A stretch of 34,536 nt of DNA from a virus, in IMG/VR virus record IMGVR_UViG_3300033141_001396, positions 1 to 34,536 of that record, one strand, 5' to 3'. The number at the start of each line of letters is the position of its first letter. Positions within the stretch are counted from its first letter, which is position 1. A model generated the notes under the pieces. It saw only the letters and a program-made list of their open reading frames with translations, was not told the origin of the DNA and did not search any database. A program made the position numbers and the translations under genes. Shown here piece by piece: positions 7,845 through 14,378 of this stretch.

Positions 7845-9044
7845 CTATAGCACTATCACTTGTGGCGCTTTGGCTGTGTTGAGTGCATATCTTAAAGCGT
7901 CCATAGCGTGGTCATTCTGTTTCTCGGGCTGGTCGGTGAACTCGCCCTGCTTCTTCTTCCAGCAGTAGGACTCCAGCTCGCTTATCACATTGACGCATGA
8001 GCGGTGGATGTACAGCGACGGCCTACCGTCACGCTTTACCTTGAGCGCCGCCTTTACCGCGTTTATCCCCGGCATGACGCTGTTGTCGGCCTTGGCTGTG
8101 GGCAAGCCCGCCTGTTGAAACTTGGCTATATGCTCAGGCTCGGACGGGTCAGCATAGAAGCGCTCTATCTCATGCTCCAACCTCTGAGCTTCAGTCACCA
8201 TGTCATCCACGGTCTTGCGCCGCTCGTAGTACTCATCCATCACGTAGGCCCTACCGTCACCGTCGAACCCCACGGTGAGCATGACGGCGGGGTTGGTGTA
8301 GCCCCAGTCAACGCCCACTACGTACCTGTCCAGCTCGGGGTAGTTGTGTATGACGTGTATGTCGCGGTCGAACTCGTCGTATACCAAACCCTCAAGCGTG
8401 ACGAACTCGGCGTAAAGCTCCTGCCTTAGAAACTCACCCGAGTAGCCATCCTCCAGCGATTGTATGAAGTCCTCGGACAAGTGCGGGTTGTCGTGGGTAG
8501 TGGCGCGCACCATCACATACCCGTCTTTAACGTCCTCCACCCAGCGCTTGTGTATCCAGTTTTTACCTTTGGGGGTGGTTCCCAGCGCTACCCACTGCCT
8601 GTAGCCTGGCTGCCTTGCGCGCCCTATGAGTATCCGCCATGCGTCCTCTGATACAAGCGCTCCCTCGTCTAAGTAGGCCCATGCTATGTTCGGCCCCCTC
8701 AACGACTCGGGGTTGTCGCATGAGGCTAAAAATATGGTGCTGCCGTTATGGAGTGTTATAACCCCATCGCTCTTGTTGTGCTGTTTGATAAGCCCCTGCG
8801 CTCGTATATCCTCGTTTATGGTGGGCAACACGATACGGGTAAGCATCTTGTAAGAGGGCGCTACTATCATGCCCCTTGAGCCGGGGTTGTAGACTGCGTA
8901 CTCGAACCCCAACAGGCAACCGGCGAAGGTCTTACCGCTACCTATCCCACCCACGTAAGCGGGGTAGCGATGTTCCCATATAAGCGAGTGGAACTCCTCC
9001 TGCTCGGCGAATAGGCTATGCCTTATTTCCGTTGCCGTTGCCAT
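7845..9044 (-). CDS. terL: terminase large subunit (packaging ATPase and nuclease)
   Basis: 399 aa. ATPase half: Walker A GGIGSGKT at residues 32-39, Walker B ending AYLDE (Asp126, Glu127), and a coupling motif at LGTTPKGKNW. Nuclease half: RNase H-like fold with VVGVDWGYTNP (Asp246), the FYADPSEP segment and the final HAMDALRYAL, which provides the last acidic metal ligand. It powers DNA entry through the portal and cuts the concatemer. It overlaps the small subunit gene by 29 bp and is followed 7 nt later by the portal gene. Confidence 0.95.
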   Translation of the reverse strand: MATATEIRHSLFAEQEEFHSLIWEHRYPAYVGGIGSGKTFAGCLLGFEYAVYNPGSRGMIVAPSYKMLTRIVLPTINEDIRAQGLIKQHNKSDGVITLHNGSTIFLASCDNPESLRGPNIAWAYLDEGALVSEDAWRILIGRARQPGYRQWVALGTTPKGKNWIHKRWVEDVKDGYVMVRATTHDNPHLSEDFIQSLEDGYSGEFLRQELYAEFVTLEGLVYDEFDRDIHVIHNYPELDRYVVGVDWGYTNPAVMLTVGFDGDGRAYVMDEYYERRKTVDDMVTEAQRLEHEIERFYADPSEPEHIAKFQQAGLPTAKADNSVMPGINAVKAALKVKRDGRPSLYIHRSCVNVISELESYCWKKKQGEFTDQPEKQNDHAMDALRYALNTAKAPQVIVL

Positions 9045-9414
9045 ACTCTATAACCAGTTTGGGGAAGTCCTCGCCTGAGTGCTGTACCTTGTGCTTGAGG
9101 TCGCCGAACATCTCGTAGTAGAGGCGTATCGCGGCTACATCACCCTTGCGGGCCTTGCGTATAAGGGCGCTATGTATGGTGGGGTCGTTAGCCTTGCGTA
9201 TCTCGGCACTGCGCTTGTTCATGTACTCTATGGCTTCTTCGCGCTTGAAATACTTGTAAACAGTGGTGCGATCTATGCCCGCTTCTTTGCTTGCACCAAC
9301 AATCGTGCCGGGGCCATCGGGATTAAGATACACGTCAACAAAGGTTTTAAACTTCTCGGGTATCTCCCATTCTGTCGATGTTTGTTGTCCCTCATTCTTC
9401 GTCCTCGTACTCAT
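9016..9414 (-). CDS. terS: terminase small subunit
   Basis: 132 aa from the ATG at 9414 (a TTG four codons earlier, at 9426, is a possible alternative). Residues 30-60 contain a helix-turn-helix (TIVGASKEAGIDRTTVYKYF) that would recognise the packaging site. The rest is helical (RKARKGDVAAIRLYYEMFGD), as in Terminase_2/terS-like proteins that form rings. It lies directly before terL and overlaps it. The end GNGNGNK is low complexity. Confidence 0.85.
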   Translation of the reverse strand: MSTRTKNEGQQTSTEWEIPEKFKTFVDVYLNPDGPGTIVGASKEAGIDRTTVYKYFKREEAIEYMNKRSAEIRKANDPTIHSALIRKARKGDVAAIRLYYEMFGDLKHKVQHSGEDFPKLVIEYGNGNGNKA

Positions 9415-9574
9415 CGTATATCTCAACCCTTAATATCTGTTCCTTGAGGTATGCCAACTTCAACACTTCATCTAAACATGTTTCGGGTACGTCCAGTTGT
9501 ACCCGTGCCCCACCGCTGCCATCCAGCTTGATAGCTGATTGAATGGGTGGTAAGGATGCGATAAATTTAATCAT
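9392..9574 (-). CDS. small conserved protein upstream of the terminase genes
   Basis: 60 aa from the ATG at 9574, which overlaps the TAA of the preceding zinc-ribbon gene (an upstream GTG at 9595 is possible). It begins MIKFIASLPPIQSAIKLDGS and ends in an acidic tail (YDEYEDEE). Proteins with this IQSAIxLDGxGG pattern are seen in phage genomes, where they are usually left as hypothetical. Overlap on both sides places it firmly in the packaging operon. Function unknown. Confidence 0.6.
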   Translation of the reverse strand: MIKFIASLPPIQSAIKLDGSGGARVQLDVPETCLDEVLKLAYLKEQILRVEIYDEYEDEE

Positions 9575-9782
9575 CTCGCTTGACGAACCTACCACACTTA
9601 TAACAAGCCTTAAGCGAAGGACTTTGTTTCACTTCCTCAAGCTCCTTATCGCAGAAAGGACAATAATTTCTAGTTTCCCCAAGGAGTTCTATCATGTGTG
9701 ATAGACCATCCCGCAACGCCCCTAGCACCCTTATAAGGTGTTCAACGTTAATATTGACAGTAGTATTAATTGCTTTTGACAT
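9567..9782 (-). CDS. zinc-ribbon protein
   Basis: 71 aa. The N-terminal half is helical (VNINVEHLIRVLGALRDG). The C-terminal part carries two CxxC pairs, CPFC and CYKC, 19 residues apart, as in a rubredoxin-like zinc ribbon. It overlaps the HNH gene and the 60-aa gene. Partner and role are unknown; a DNA- or protein-docking role near the packaging enzymes is possible. Confidence 0.6.
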   Translation of the reverse strand: MSKAINTTVNINVEHLIRVLGALRDGLSHMIELLGETRNYCPFCDKELEEVKQSPSLKACYKCGRFVKRDD

Positions 9783-10149
9783 GGCTTCTCTCCTTCATCT
9801 CCTTGAGCCGTTGGTTAAACCCCGCGTCCCTGTGCGCCTTCATGTGATGTTCGTAACACAGCGCCATGAGGTTATACGCCTCATCGCTACCGCCCGCTCC
9901 CCTAGTCTTTAAGTGGTGTATCTGCAAGCCGTATGTCCTGCCGCACCACTCGCAGTGCCTATGGGTACATCGGTAATCATGTATAGCCTTGAGGCTTCTA
10001 AGCGTCTTTATCTTGGGAATGGGCTTAACGTAGTCCTCAAGCCCTTCTTCTATGTCGTCTGCTTCCACCCTTATGCGCCTCCCCTTGGGCCAGTGGCATT
10101 TAGCCGGTGGAGGTATGGGGCTGCGTATGTTTAAACTCCCGTGCCTCAT
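9766..10149 (-). CDS. HNH endonuclease associated with the terminase
   Basis: 127 aa. The HNH core is clear: CEWCGRTYGLQIHHLKTRG, then the central Asn in DEAYNLMALCYEHHMKAH, with CxxC plus Cys/His residues for a structural zinc. HNH proteins next to terminase genes (HK97 gp74 type) stimulate the terminase and are needed for packaging in several cos phages, so this gene hints at cohesive-end packaging. It overlaps the methyltransferase gene (ATGA) and the zinc-ribbon gene. The basic N-terminal region has no recognised domain. Confidence 0.85.
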   Translation of the reverse strand: MRHGSLNIRSPIPPPAKCHWPKGRRIRVEADDIEEGLEDYVKPIPKIKTLRSLKAIHDYRCTHRHCEWCGRTYGLQIHHLKTRGAGGSDEAYNLMALCYEHHMKAHRDAGFNQRLKEMKERSHVKSN

Positions 10150-10676
10150 TTCCTAACCACCACCTGCAAGCCTTTGTCCATAAGCTCGTGGGGGTGAAGC
10201 ATCAAAAAAGCGTCCACCGCCTTGTGCACTTCCTCACCTTTGATGTCATGCTGGTAGTCGTCCCATATCATCAGGCCCCCAGGCTTGAGCAGGGGCCAGG
10301 AAAGTATCGAATCCCAGAATACATCGAGGACCACGTGGGAGCCGTCGATATAGACGGCATCAAAGAAGCCCCGCGGGAAAGACCTCAATACATCCTGTGA
10401 ACGCGCCTTGAACTTGGTTACCTTGTCCCGATAGGGTTCGATATTCAAGTCGAAATGCGCCTCATAATCGAAATCGAAGCGCTTGTTGGGCGTAAAGGTG
10501 TCCACACACGTTATCCGCGCGTCCGGGTCGGTGAGAATGTTTTCCAAAAACCACACCGCCGAGCGACCCTCGAAGGAGCCTATCTCAAGGAACTCAGCGG
10601 GCTTATCCTTGAACTCATCCAGCAGCTTATCCCATTTCTCAATGTGGCAGGAAATATAGTCGTGGGTATAGGTCAC
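10146..10676 (-). CDS. SAM-dependent methyltransferase in the glycosylation cassette
   Basis: 176 aa class I methyltransferase. Motif I is FLEIGSFEGRSAVW (residues 29-42), the acidic end of strand 2 is ITCVDTF, the third strand FDAVYIDGSHVVLDVFWDS, and strand 5 region LLKPGGLMIWDDY. The arrangement is that of the Methyltransf_24/FkbM-neighbour group, often acting on sugars or small molecules; there is no DNA-methylase (DPPY or PCQ) motif. It starts with GTG overlapping the GT25 stop (GTGA), so it is translationally coupled to the glycosyltransferases. Capping or O-methylation of a transferred sugar is a reasonable inference. Confidence 0.8.
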   Translation of the reverse strand: MTYTHDYISCHIEKWDKLLDEFKDKPAEFLEIGSFEGRSAVWFLENILTDPDARITCVDTFTPNKRFDFDYEAHFDLNIEPYRDKVTKFKARSQDVLRSFPRGFFDAVYIDGSHVVLDVFWDSILSWPLLKPGGLMIWDDYQHDIKGEEVHKAVDAFLMLHPHELMDKGLQVVVRK

Positions 10677-11275
10677 TTCGTATACCTCGAATTGTAAACA
10701 AAAGCTCCGTCACCATCCGAGTAGTCGTCTATTTGCCATACCAAATGTGGAAAGGCTATGTACACGTTTATCTCGGGATAGACCAGCTCACACATGGTCA
10801 CATCCTTGGGTTTATCCAGGCGCATCACATTATCAAGCATGCGTTGATAGGTACTCGACCTTATCCCGTAGGCGTGGGTACACCAGAATTCATCGACCTG
10901 GTATACCCGCTTGGATAAGAAGCGCTTCTCACCCTTGGGGTTGCATCCCAGAAAAATCATGTCCCAATCATCGGGTACTTGTTCAATGAACTCCTCGAAA
11001 AGCTGGTGAAAATTGCGGTGAAATTCCACATCATCTTCGAATATGAAAATGCTGTCGGCCCCATTTGAGAGCTCTATGACTTTCAAGTGCGACAGCTTGT
11101 TTCCCAGCTTGGCGGGACGTAGGTTGTCGGTACCATACTCGGGCTCTATGGCGGGGAATCTAACCACCCCTATATTTTGCTCCTTGAATATCTCTTCCAT
11201 GCGCTCCCTGCGATCCTCGCGCCTATCGAGGTTGATGTACCAAACAATATCGAAGTGATCATTGAAAGCGCTCAT
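10673..11275 (-). CDS. glycosyltransferase family 25-like protein
   Basis: 200 aa. The family signature IVWYINLDRREDRRERM lies at residues 10-26, and the metal-binding DxD-like segment SIFIFEDDVEFHRNF at 75-89 (Glu80-Asp81-Asp82). DWDMIFLGCNPKG and CTHAYGIRSSTYQRML follow, as in LPS/GT25 enzymes. These are GT-A fold enzymes that transfer hexose to LPS or protein acceptors. The length is close to a minimal GT25 domain. Its ATG overlaps the end of the GT4 gene, and its stop overlaps the methyltransferase start. Confidence 0.82.
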   Translation of the reverse strand: MSAFNDHFDIVWYINLDRREDRRERMEEIFKEQNIGVVRFPAIEPEYGTDNLRPAKLGNKLSHLKVIELSNGADSIFIFEDDVEFHRNFHQLFEEFIEQVPDDWDMIFLGCNPKGEKRFLSKRVYQVDEFWCTHAYGIRSSTYQRMLDNVMRLDKPKDVTMCELVYPEINVYIAFPHLVWQIDDYSDGDGAFVYNSRYTK

Positions 11276-12107
11276 ATATCCCCGCTATCTCATCCGCGAC
11301 GTTCACGATGTCATACTTGCTCATGTCGGCGGGGGGGTGGTGCAAGGCCATGTCCTTGATGTTCCCCTCGAGGTCTATGTCGTAGACATACCCGGGCCTT
11401 CCCATGGCCCATCCCTCTATGGTGGAGCGCCCCAGGAGTACCCCGGCGGTGTGTGTACAACGCTTGACATATTCTTCTATCCACCAAGCCTGGTCGTACC
11501 ACTCGGCATAGTCGGGAAGATCGTCGGCCCACGAGTCGTATTTCTTCCCCACAAAAATGACTTTGAAATTCCCGGCACGGGCCCTCTCCATCAAGTCATA
11601 TGCTGATTCTTTCCGCAGCGGGTCTATGGTGCCCGCGAACAGAACTGTTTTTTTATTGGGCAGCGGAGTGGGCCTGAACCGGGAAAAATCTATGCCGTTA
11701 GGGATGACCCTTACTCTTTTCGAGCCCAACCCGCCTTTTACGAGTTTGAGCGCTACCGATTCTCTTATGCAGATATAAGCCTTTATGCGCGGGTCGTAAA
11801 GGGGTTCCTCACACGGGTACTCGCTGTGTACCGTGGCTACCGCCGGCGCGTTGTATCTCTCTAACGCGAACCGCGCCGGCTCAAGCTCGTTTAAGTGTAG
11901 TATGTCGAATTTCTCGTCGGGGGCATCGTCAAAGCTATAGACATCAACACCGTCATATTGCGCCCGCACAAGTAAATCGTTCCCCACCTTGGGAGCAATG
12001 ATGGTGACGCTGTTGCCCCGCTTCATGAGTTCCCGCGCCAGCTCGTAACAGTACATGGGCGCACCGGTAAGCGCGGAAAAATCAATGAGGGAGATAAGTA
12101 TTTTCAT
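11259..12107 (-). CDS. GT4-like glycosyltransferase, first gene of the late operon
   Basis: 282 aa GT-B enzyme. N-terminal half: MKILISLIDFSALTGAPMYC with YELARELMKRGNSVTIIAPK, then FDILHLNELE and AVATVHSEYP. Linker: RVIPNGIDFSRF. C-terminal half: KKTVLFAGTIDPLRKES and GVLLGRSTIEGWAMGRPGYV, where the E-x7-E position contains the donor-binding Glu. It is shorter than the usual 350-400 aa. It is the first gene after the promoter at 12140-12180 and has no obvious ribosome site, so it may be translated weakly. Downstream genes overlap one another as far as terL. Confidence 0.85.
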   Translation of the reverse strand: MKILISLIDFSALTGAPMYCYELARELMKRGNSVTIIAPKVGNDLLVRAQYDGVDVYSFDDAPDEKFDILHLNELEPARFALERYNAPAVATVHSEYPCEEPLYDPRIKAYICIRESVALKLVKGGLGSKRVRVIPNGIDFSRFRPTPLPNKKTVLFAGTIDPLRKESAYDLMERARAGNFKVIFVGKKYDSWADDLPDYAEWYDQAWWIEEYVKRCTHTAGVLLGRSTIEGWAMGRPGYVYDIDLEGNIKDMALHHPPADMSKYDIVNVADEIAGIYERFQ

Positions 12108-12139
12108 GGTAATAAAAGGGTGGGGTTATATCTCGCGCT

Positions 12140-12180
12140 ATTATAGAAAAAGCATAAAATCCAAAAGCGGGGATTGTCAA
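12140..12180 (-). promoter_or_regulatory. late operon promoter
   Basis: Minus strand: a consensus TTGACA (12180-12175), 18 bp, then TATGCT (12156-12151). A perfect TATAAT follows at 12145-12140 with a poor -35. It lies in the 96-bp gap between the last early gene (stop at 12204) and the GT4 gene (start at 12107), the only sizeable gap upstream of the late genes. It would drive the glycosylation cassette, packaging and head genes. No operator or activator site was recognised. Confidence 0.6.
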
Positions 12181-12203
12181 GCACCCCAAACCTCAACCGC
12201 AGG

Positions 12204-12611
12204 TCATGGCTTATCGGACTCGCTTCGCCCCGCCACAGCCATGAGATAATCCACTTGTTCAACAGAGCGGTTCAAGACTTCAGCTATAGCGATGTTTATC
12301 TCATCAGGATAAGCGAAGTACACCCGCTTCTCGTTATTTCCCTGCATATAAGAACATATTCTTAAGCGCTTTCTGAAGTCCTTCAGCATGTTCTTTATCA
12401 CCAACATAGTAACGTCTGAAGGTGGGCGATTCGGCCCTTGAGTGTTTTCCTTCGTCTTCCCGCAATACCTACATTCCACGTATTTAGCAAGAGGTATGTT
12501 GTTATCCATTATCTCGATGTATTGATGGTTCACCTTTTTAGCCTTGCACTTCTTACACACGAACTTACAATCCTTTCTTCGCTTGCCCCACTCATGCTCG
12601 CATTTAGCCAT
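12204..12611 (-). CDS. zinc-finger protein at the end of the early operon, possible late regulator
   Basis: 135 aa, basic. Cysteines at residues 4, 15, 19 and 22 plus a His form one possible zinc site (CKFVCKKC). A CRYCGK knuckle follows near residue 48. The C-terminal half is helical (DVTMLVIKNMLKDFRKRL, then EINIAIAEVLNRSVEQVDYL) and could contain a helix-turn-helix. No family recognised. It is the last early gene before the late promoter, a place where ArpU/RinA-type late activators are found in phages of Gram-positive bacteria, so a regulatory role is possible but not shown. Confidence 0.55.
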   Translation of the reverse strand: MAKCEHEWGKRRKDCKFVCKKCKAKKVNHQYIEIMDNNIPLAKYVECRYCGKTKENTQGPNRPPSDVTMLVIKNMLKDFRKRLRICSYMQGNNEKRVYFAYPDEINIAIAEVLNRSVEQVDYLMAVAGRSESDKP

Positions 12612-12613
12612 GT

Positions 12614-12850
12614 CTACCCTCCCGTGTAAAATTTAGCCTTAGTGATGTAGTACTGTGCCATATCTTCTATCTCTTGTCTCAAGTCCACTATGGCGGGATT
12701 GATGGGCACTATGGGCCTACGCTTCTTCCCGCCCCTACCGCCAGGCGGCCATATCCTCACGTTGGAATAGCGAAGCTCGCCCAACCTCTCATATTGGTCA
12801 GCTAATTCATCGATTATGTGTTTGTATCTAAGCTCTGAAGGTTTAGGCAT
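12614..12850 (-). CDS. hypothetical helical protein
   Basis: 78 aa from the ATG at 12850, whose A is shared with the TGA of the upstream gene (a GTG at 12889 would add 13 residues). Begins MPKPSELRYKHIIDELADQY. The centre is rich in Gly, Arg and Pro (WPPGGRGGKKRRP) and the end is a helix (AIVDLRQEIEDMAQYY). It could bind nucleic acid through the basic loop. No family recognised; the next gene starts 3 nt downstream. Confidence 0.5.
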   Translation of the reverse strand: MPKPSELRYKHIIDELADQYERLGELRYSNVRIWPPGGRGGKKRRPIVPINPAIVDLRQEIEDMAQYYITKAKFYTGG

Positions 12851-13044
12851 CACTCTTGCCCTCCTATCCAACTCGAATGGCACGACCACTCAAACTTTTT
12901 CAGTAACCCATAATCCCAGAGCAGGTGTATGAATTTAGGCACCACTTCCTCAACACTCAATTCTGGTAGCAACTCGCAAAAGCGTTGCCAGCAGAGCTCG
13001 TAGTCGTCGGGTTCGTCACTATCGGGGTTGTTAAGTTCGGGCAT
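12850..13044 (-). CDS. small acidic hypothetical protein
   Basis: 64 aa from the ATG at 13044, which has AAGGAG ten bases upstream. Earlier in-frame starts overlap a better membrane gene in another frame. It is acidic at first (MPELNNPDSDEPDDYELCWQ), then Trp/Leu-rich. No family recognised. It overlaps the 44-aa membrane protein gene and the next gene. Confidence 0.5.
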   Translation of the reverse strand: MPELNNPDSDEPDDYELCWQRFCELLPELSVEEVVPKFIHLLWDYGLLKKFEWSCHSSWIGGQE

Positions 13045-13165
13045 AAGCTTCATACTCCTTGAACCTGCGCCATATCGTGTATATGTCGTAGAACACCAGG
13101 GCGCAGAGAATAAGCCAAAACAACCCGTTAGCCACAAGTGCCCGCATCACCCATTTACCGCTCAT
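13031..13165 (-). CDS. 44-aa single-span membrane protein
   Basis: ATG at 13165 behind GGAGGAGATAG, overlapping the TGA of the upstream gene. The sequence MSGKWVMRALVANGLFWLIL continues CALVFYDIYTIWRRFKEYEA; one membrane span (about residues 8-28) is followed by a basic-aromatic cytoplasmic-type stretch. It forms a pair with the equally small membrane protein just upstream. Function unknown; possible membrane-stress, exclusion or lysis-control peptide. Confidence 0.55.
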   Translation of the reverse strand: MSGKWVMRALVANGLFWLILCALVFYDIYTIWRRFKEYEAYART

Positions 13166-13368
13166 TTTTCTATCTCCTCCAGCATCATCTCAGCGACTAT
13201 CCTTTCTAACTGTTTAATGCGTTCTACCGCCACCTTGTACTTGCGCTCCCATTCGCAAGCCCTGTTTTCAGCATCAGACATGTTGTAGGCGTAGACCATG
13301 ACAAGGGCGCATAGGAGACACAGTACAAGCACCCCTGCCCCTATTCGCCATAGGCTTGTGTGTCTCAT
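13162..13368 (-). CDS. small membrane protein with a coiled-coil tail
   Basis: 68 aa. A short basic N-terminus (MRHTSLWR), one membrane span (IGAGVLVLCLLCALVMVYAY), and a charged helix (NRACEWERKYKVAVERIKQL and onward) with heptad character. The topology resembles inner-membrane spanins, but no partner lipoprotein lies here and the gene is in the early region, away from the endolysin. Ribosome site AAGGAGGTAACC. Better taken as an early membrane protein of unknown role. Confidence 0.6.
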   Translation of the reverse strand: MRHTSLWRIGAGVLVLCLLCALVMVYAYNMSDAENRACEWERKYKVAVERIKQLERIVAEMMLEEIEK

Positions 13369-13378
13369 GGTTACCTCC

Positions 13379-13939
13379 TTAATAATTTTTCACGATATGG
13401 AAGGGTTCTATAACTCCGCCACTCAACTTGGCAGCAGCTTTCAGGGCAGTTAAAATCTTGTCCTCGGGCTTCATTCGCACCCCTACAGCACTAACCGCCC
13501 ACAGGGCACCAAGGGCATAGTCTTGACCACACCCCATAGCCGCCCAACCACAAGATGCCTCCCCCACTTGAAGGTCATCCCAAATCATAAAAAGCCTCTT
13601 ATTGAGGCCCACCAAAAAAGCGGCGTTTCCAAACCTCTCAACCTCGTTTTCCCTGTAGAGCAACCCGTTAGCTTTGAGAACTTCCCGTAATTCGGGAATG
13701 AAGTTGACGACTAAAAATTTTCTTTCATCTCCTTGACCGTCATAATAGGGAGACGGTGCTAACTGATATTGGATAATATCGAGCATACGAAATGAACCAC
13801 AGCCACCAAATACATATTGGTCTCTCCTAAAAACCTTTTTGTCGGCTCTTTCAGTAACACCCATCCGATTATTAACACCGGCACTATCCCCGCCTATCAT
13901 CACGCCCTCATTGGTGCAAAAACCAACAATGCATGTCAT
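13379..13939 (-). CDS. proteasome/HslV-like Ntn hydrolase
   Basis: 186 aa. It begins MTCIVGFCTNEGVMIGGDSA. If Met1 is removed, Thr becomes residue 1, and the other two catalytic residues fall exactly where proteasome beta subunits and HslV have them: Asp17 in IGGDSAG and Lys33 in ERADKKVF. The later segment MGCGQDYALGALWAVSAVG matches the conserved glycine-rich turn and helix (GSG-YALGA type), and residues ALKAAAKLSGGVIEPFHIV the closing helix-strand. The family is a threonine peptidase fold that assembles into rings. Related stand-alone proteins occur in other phages and remain without known function. Its 5' leader can fold into alternative hairpins (13949-14002). Substrate and an ATPase partner are unknown; no unfoldase is encoded here. 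Confidence 0.85.
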   Translation of the reverse strand: MTCIVGFCTNEGVMIGGDSAGVNNRMGVTERADKKVFRRDQYVFGGCGSFRMLDIIQYQLAPSPYYDGQGDERKFLVVNFIPELREVLKANGLLYRENEVERFGNAAFLVGLNKRLFMIWDDLQVGEASCGWAAMGCGQDYALGALWAVSAVGVRMKPEDKILTALKAAAKLSGGVIEPFHIVKNY

Positions 13940-13948
13940 GACTTACCT

Positions 13949-14002
13949 CCTCTCAAGTCGAGAGGCTCCCGATGCTAGGCGGTGGCTAGCACCAAGAGCC
14001 TC
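13949..14002 (-). promoter_or_regulatory. putative RNA switch in the leader of the Ntn hydrolase gene
   Basis: In the minus-strand transcript two structures exclude each other. One is GAGGCTC (14002-13996) with GAGCCTC (13968-13962), enclosing TGCTAG/CTAGCA (13991-13986 with 13978-13973) with a 4/4 internal loop and a 7-nt loop. The other is CCTCTC (13965-13960) with GAGAGG (13954-13949), which takes in part of the AGGAGG ribosome site of the hydrolase gene (13951-13946). Bases 13962-13965 are needed by both. The first structure would free the ribosome site and the second would hide it. No T-run follows, so control would be at translation. It fills the 86-nt gap between genes. Not matched to a known riboswitch class. 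Confidence 0.5.
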
Positions 14003-14025
14003 ACATTTCGCACAGCTCTACTCAG

Positions 14026-14214
14026 CTATCTAGTGGTTTTGCTCCTCGTGAATAACGAGGGTGTTATCTCCCACCTCCCCTCTCCCGCCTTGGCGTTGGG
14101 GTCGAACCTCATTTTTATAATCCCTCCGCGCTTAGCGGTTTTTTCCATATAGTTCATCCAGGCGATAGCGCCCTGGCGATCCTTATCTAGTTCGCAAAGG
14201 GGGCAGTTGGTCAT
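14026..14214 (-). CDS. small cysteine-containing hypothetical protein
   Basis: 62 aa from the ATG at 14214, which has GGGAGG four bases upstream and overlaps the preceding gene (ATGA). It starts MTNCPLCELDKDRQGAIAWM, with a single CxxC; the remainder is basic (KTAKRGGIIKMRFDPNAKAG). No family recognised. A single CxxC could bind zinc only with other ligands or as a dimer. Confidence 0.55.
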   Translation of the reverse strand: MTNCPLCELDKDRQGAIAWMNYMEKTAKRGGIIKMRFDPNAKAGEGRWEITPSLFTRSKTTR

Positions 14215-14378
14215 TCGGCCTCCCGTCCAAGCCACTGTGAGTAATAGTCGGTTAGTGCTTCGATTGCATCCTTCAATGGATTGTCAGAACAACCATCAGT
14301 AGTCCTAAACACATGGTTGCTAAACCGGAGAGTCGTTTCCCTATTTCCGTCTTCAATGGTTATGAATACATACATCAT
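14211..14378 (-). CDS. small hypothetical protein
   Basis: 55 aa. ATG at 14378 behind GGAGGGTAA; the start overlaps the TGA of the HNH-AP2 gene, and the stop overlaps the next start. Begins MMYVFITIEDGNRETTLRFS and ends with a helix (LKDAIEALTDYYSQWLGREA). No family recognised. Overlap on both sides and the good ribosome site support it as a real gene. Confidence 0.6.
   Translation of the reverse strand: MMYVFITIEDGNRETTLRFSNHVFRTTDGCSDNPLKDAIEALTDYYSQWLGREAE

Noticed and set aside
10146-10676. DNA methyltransferase for restriction evasion
   Set aside because: No DPPY/NPPF or PCQ motif and too short for a target-recognition domain; it groups with sugar or small-molecule methyltransferases.
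13162-13368. Inner-membrane spanin
   Set aside because: Topology fits, but there is no outer-membrane lipoprotein partner and the lysis genes are 14 kb away.
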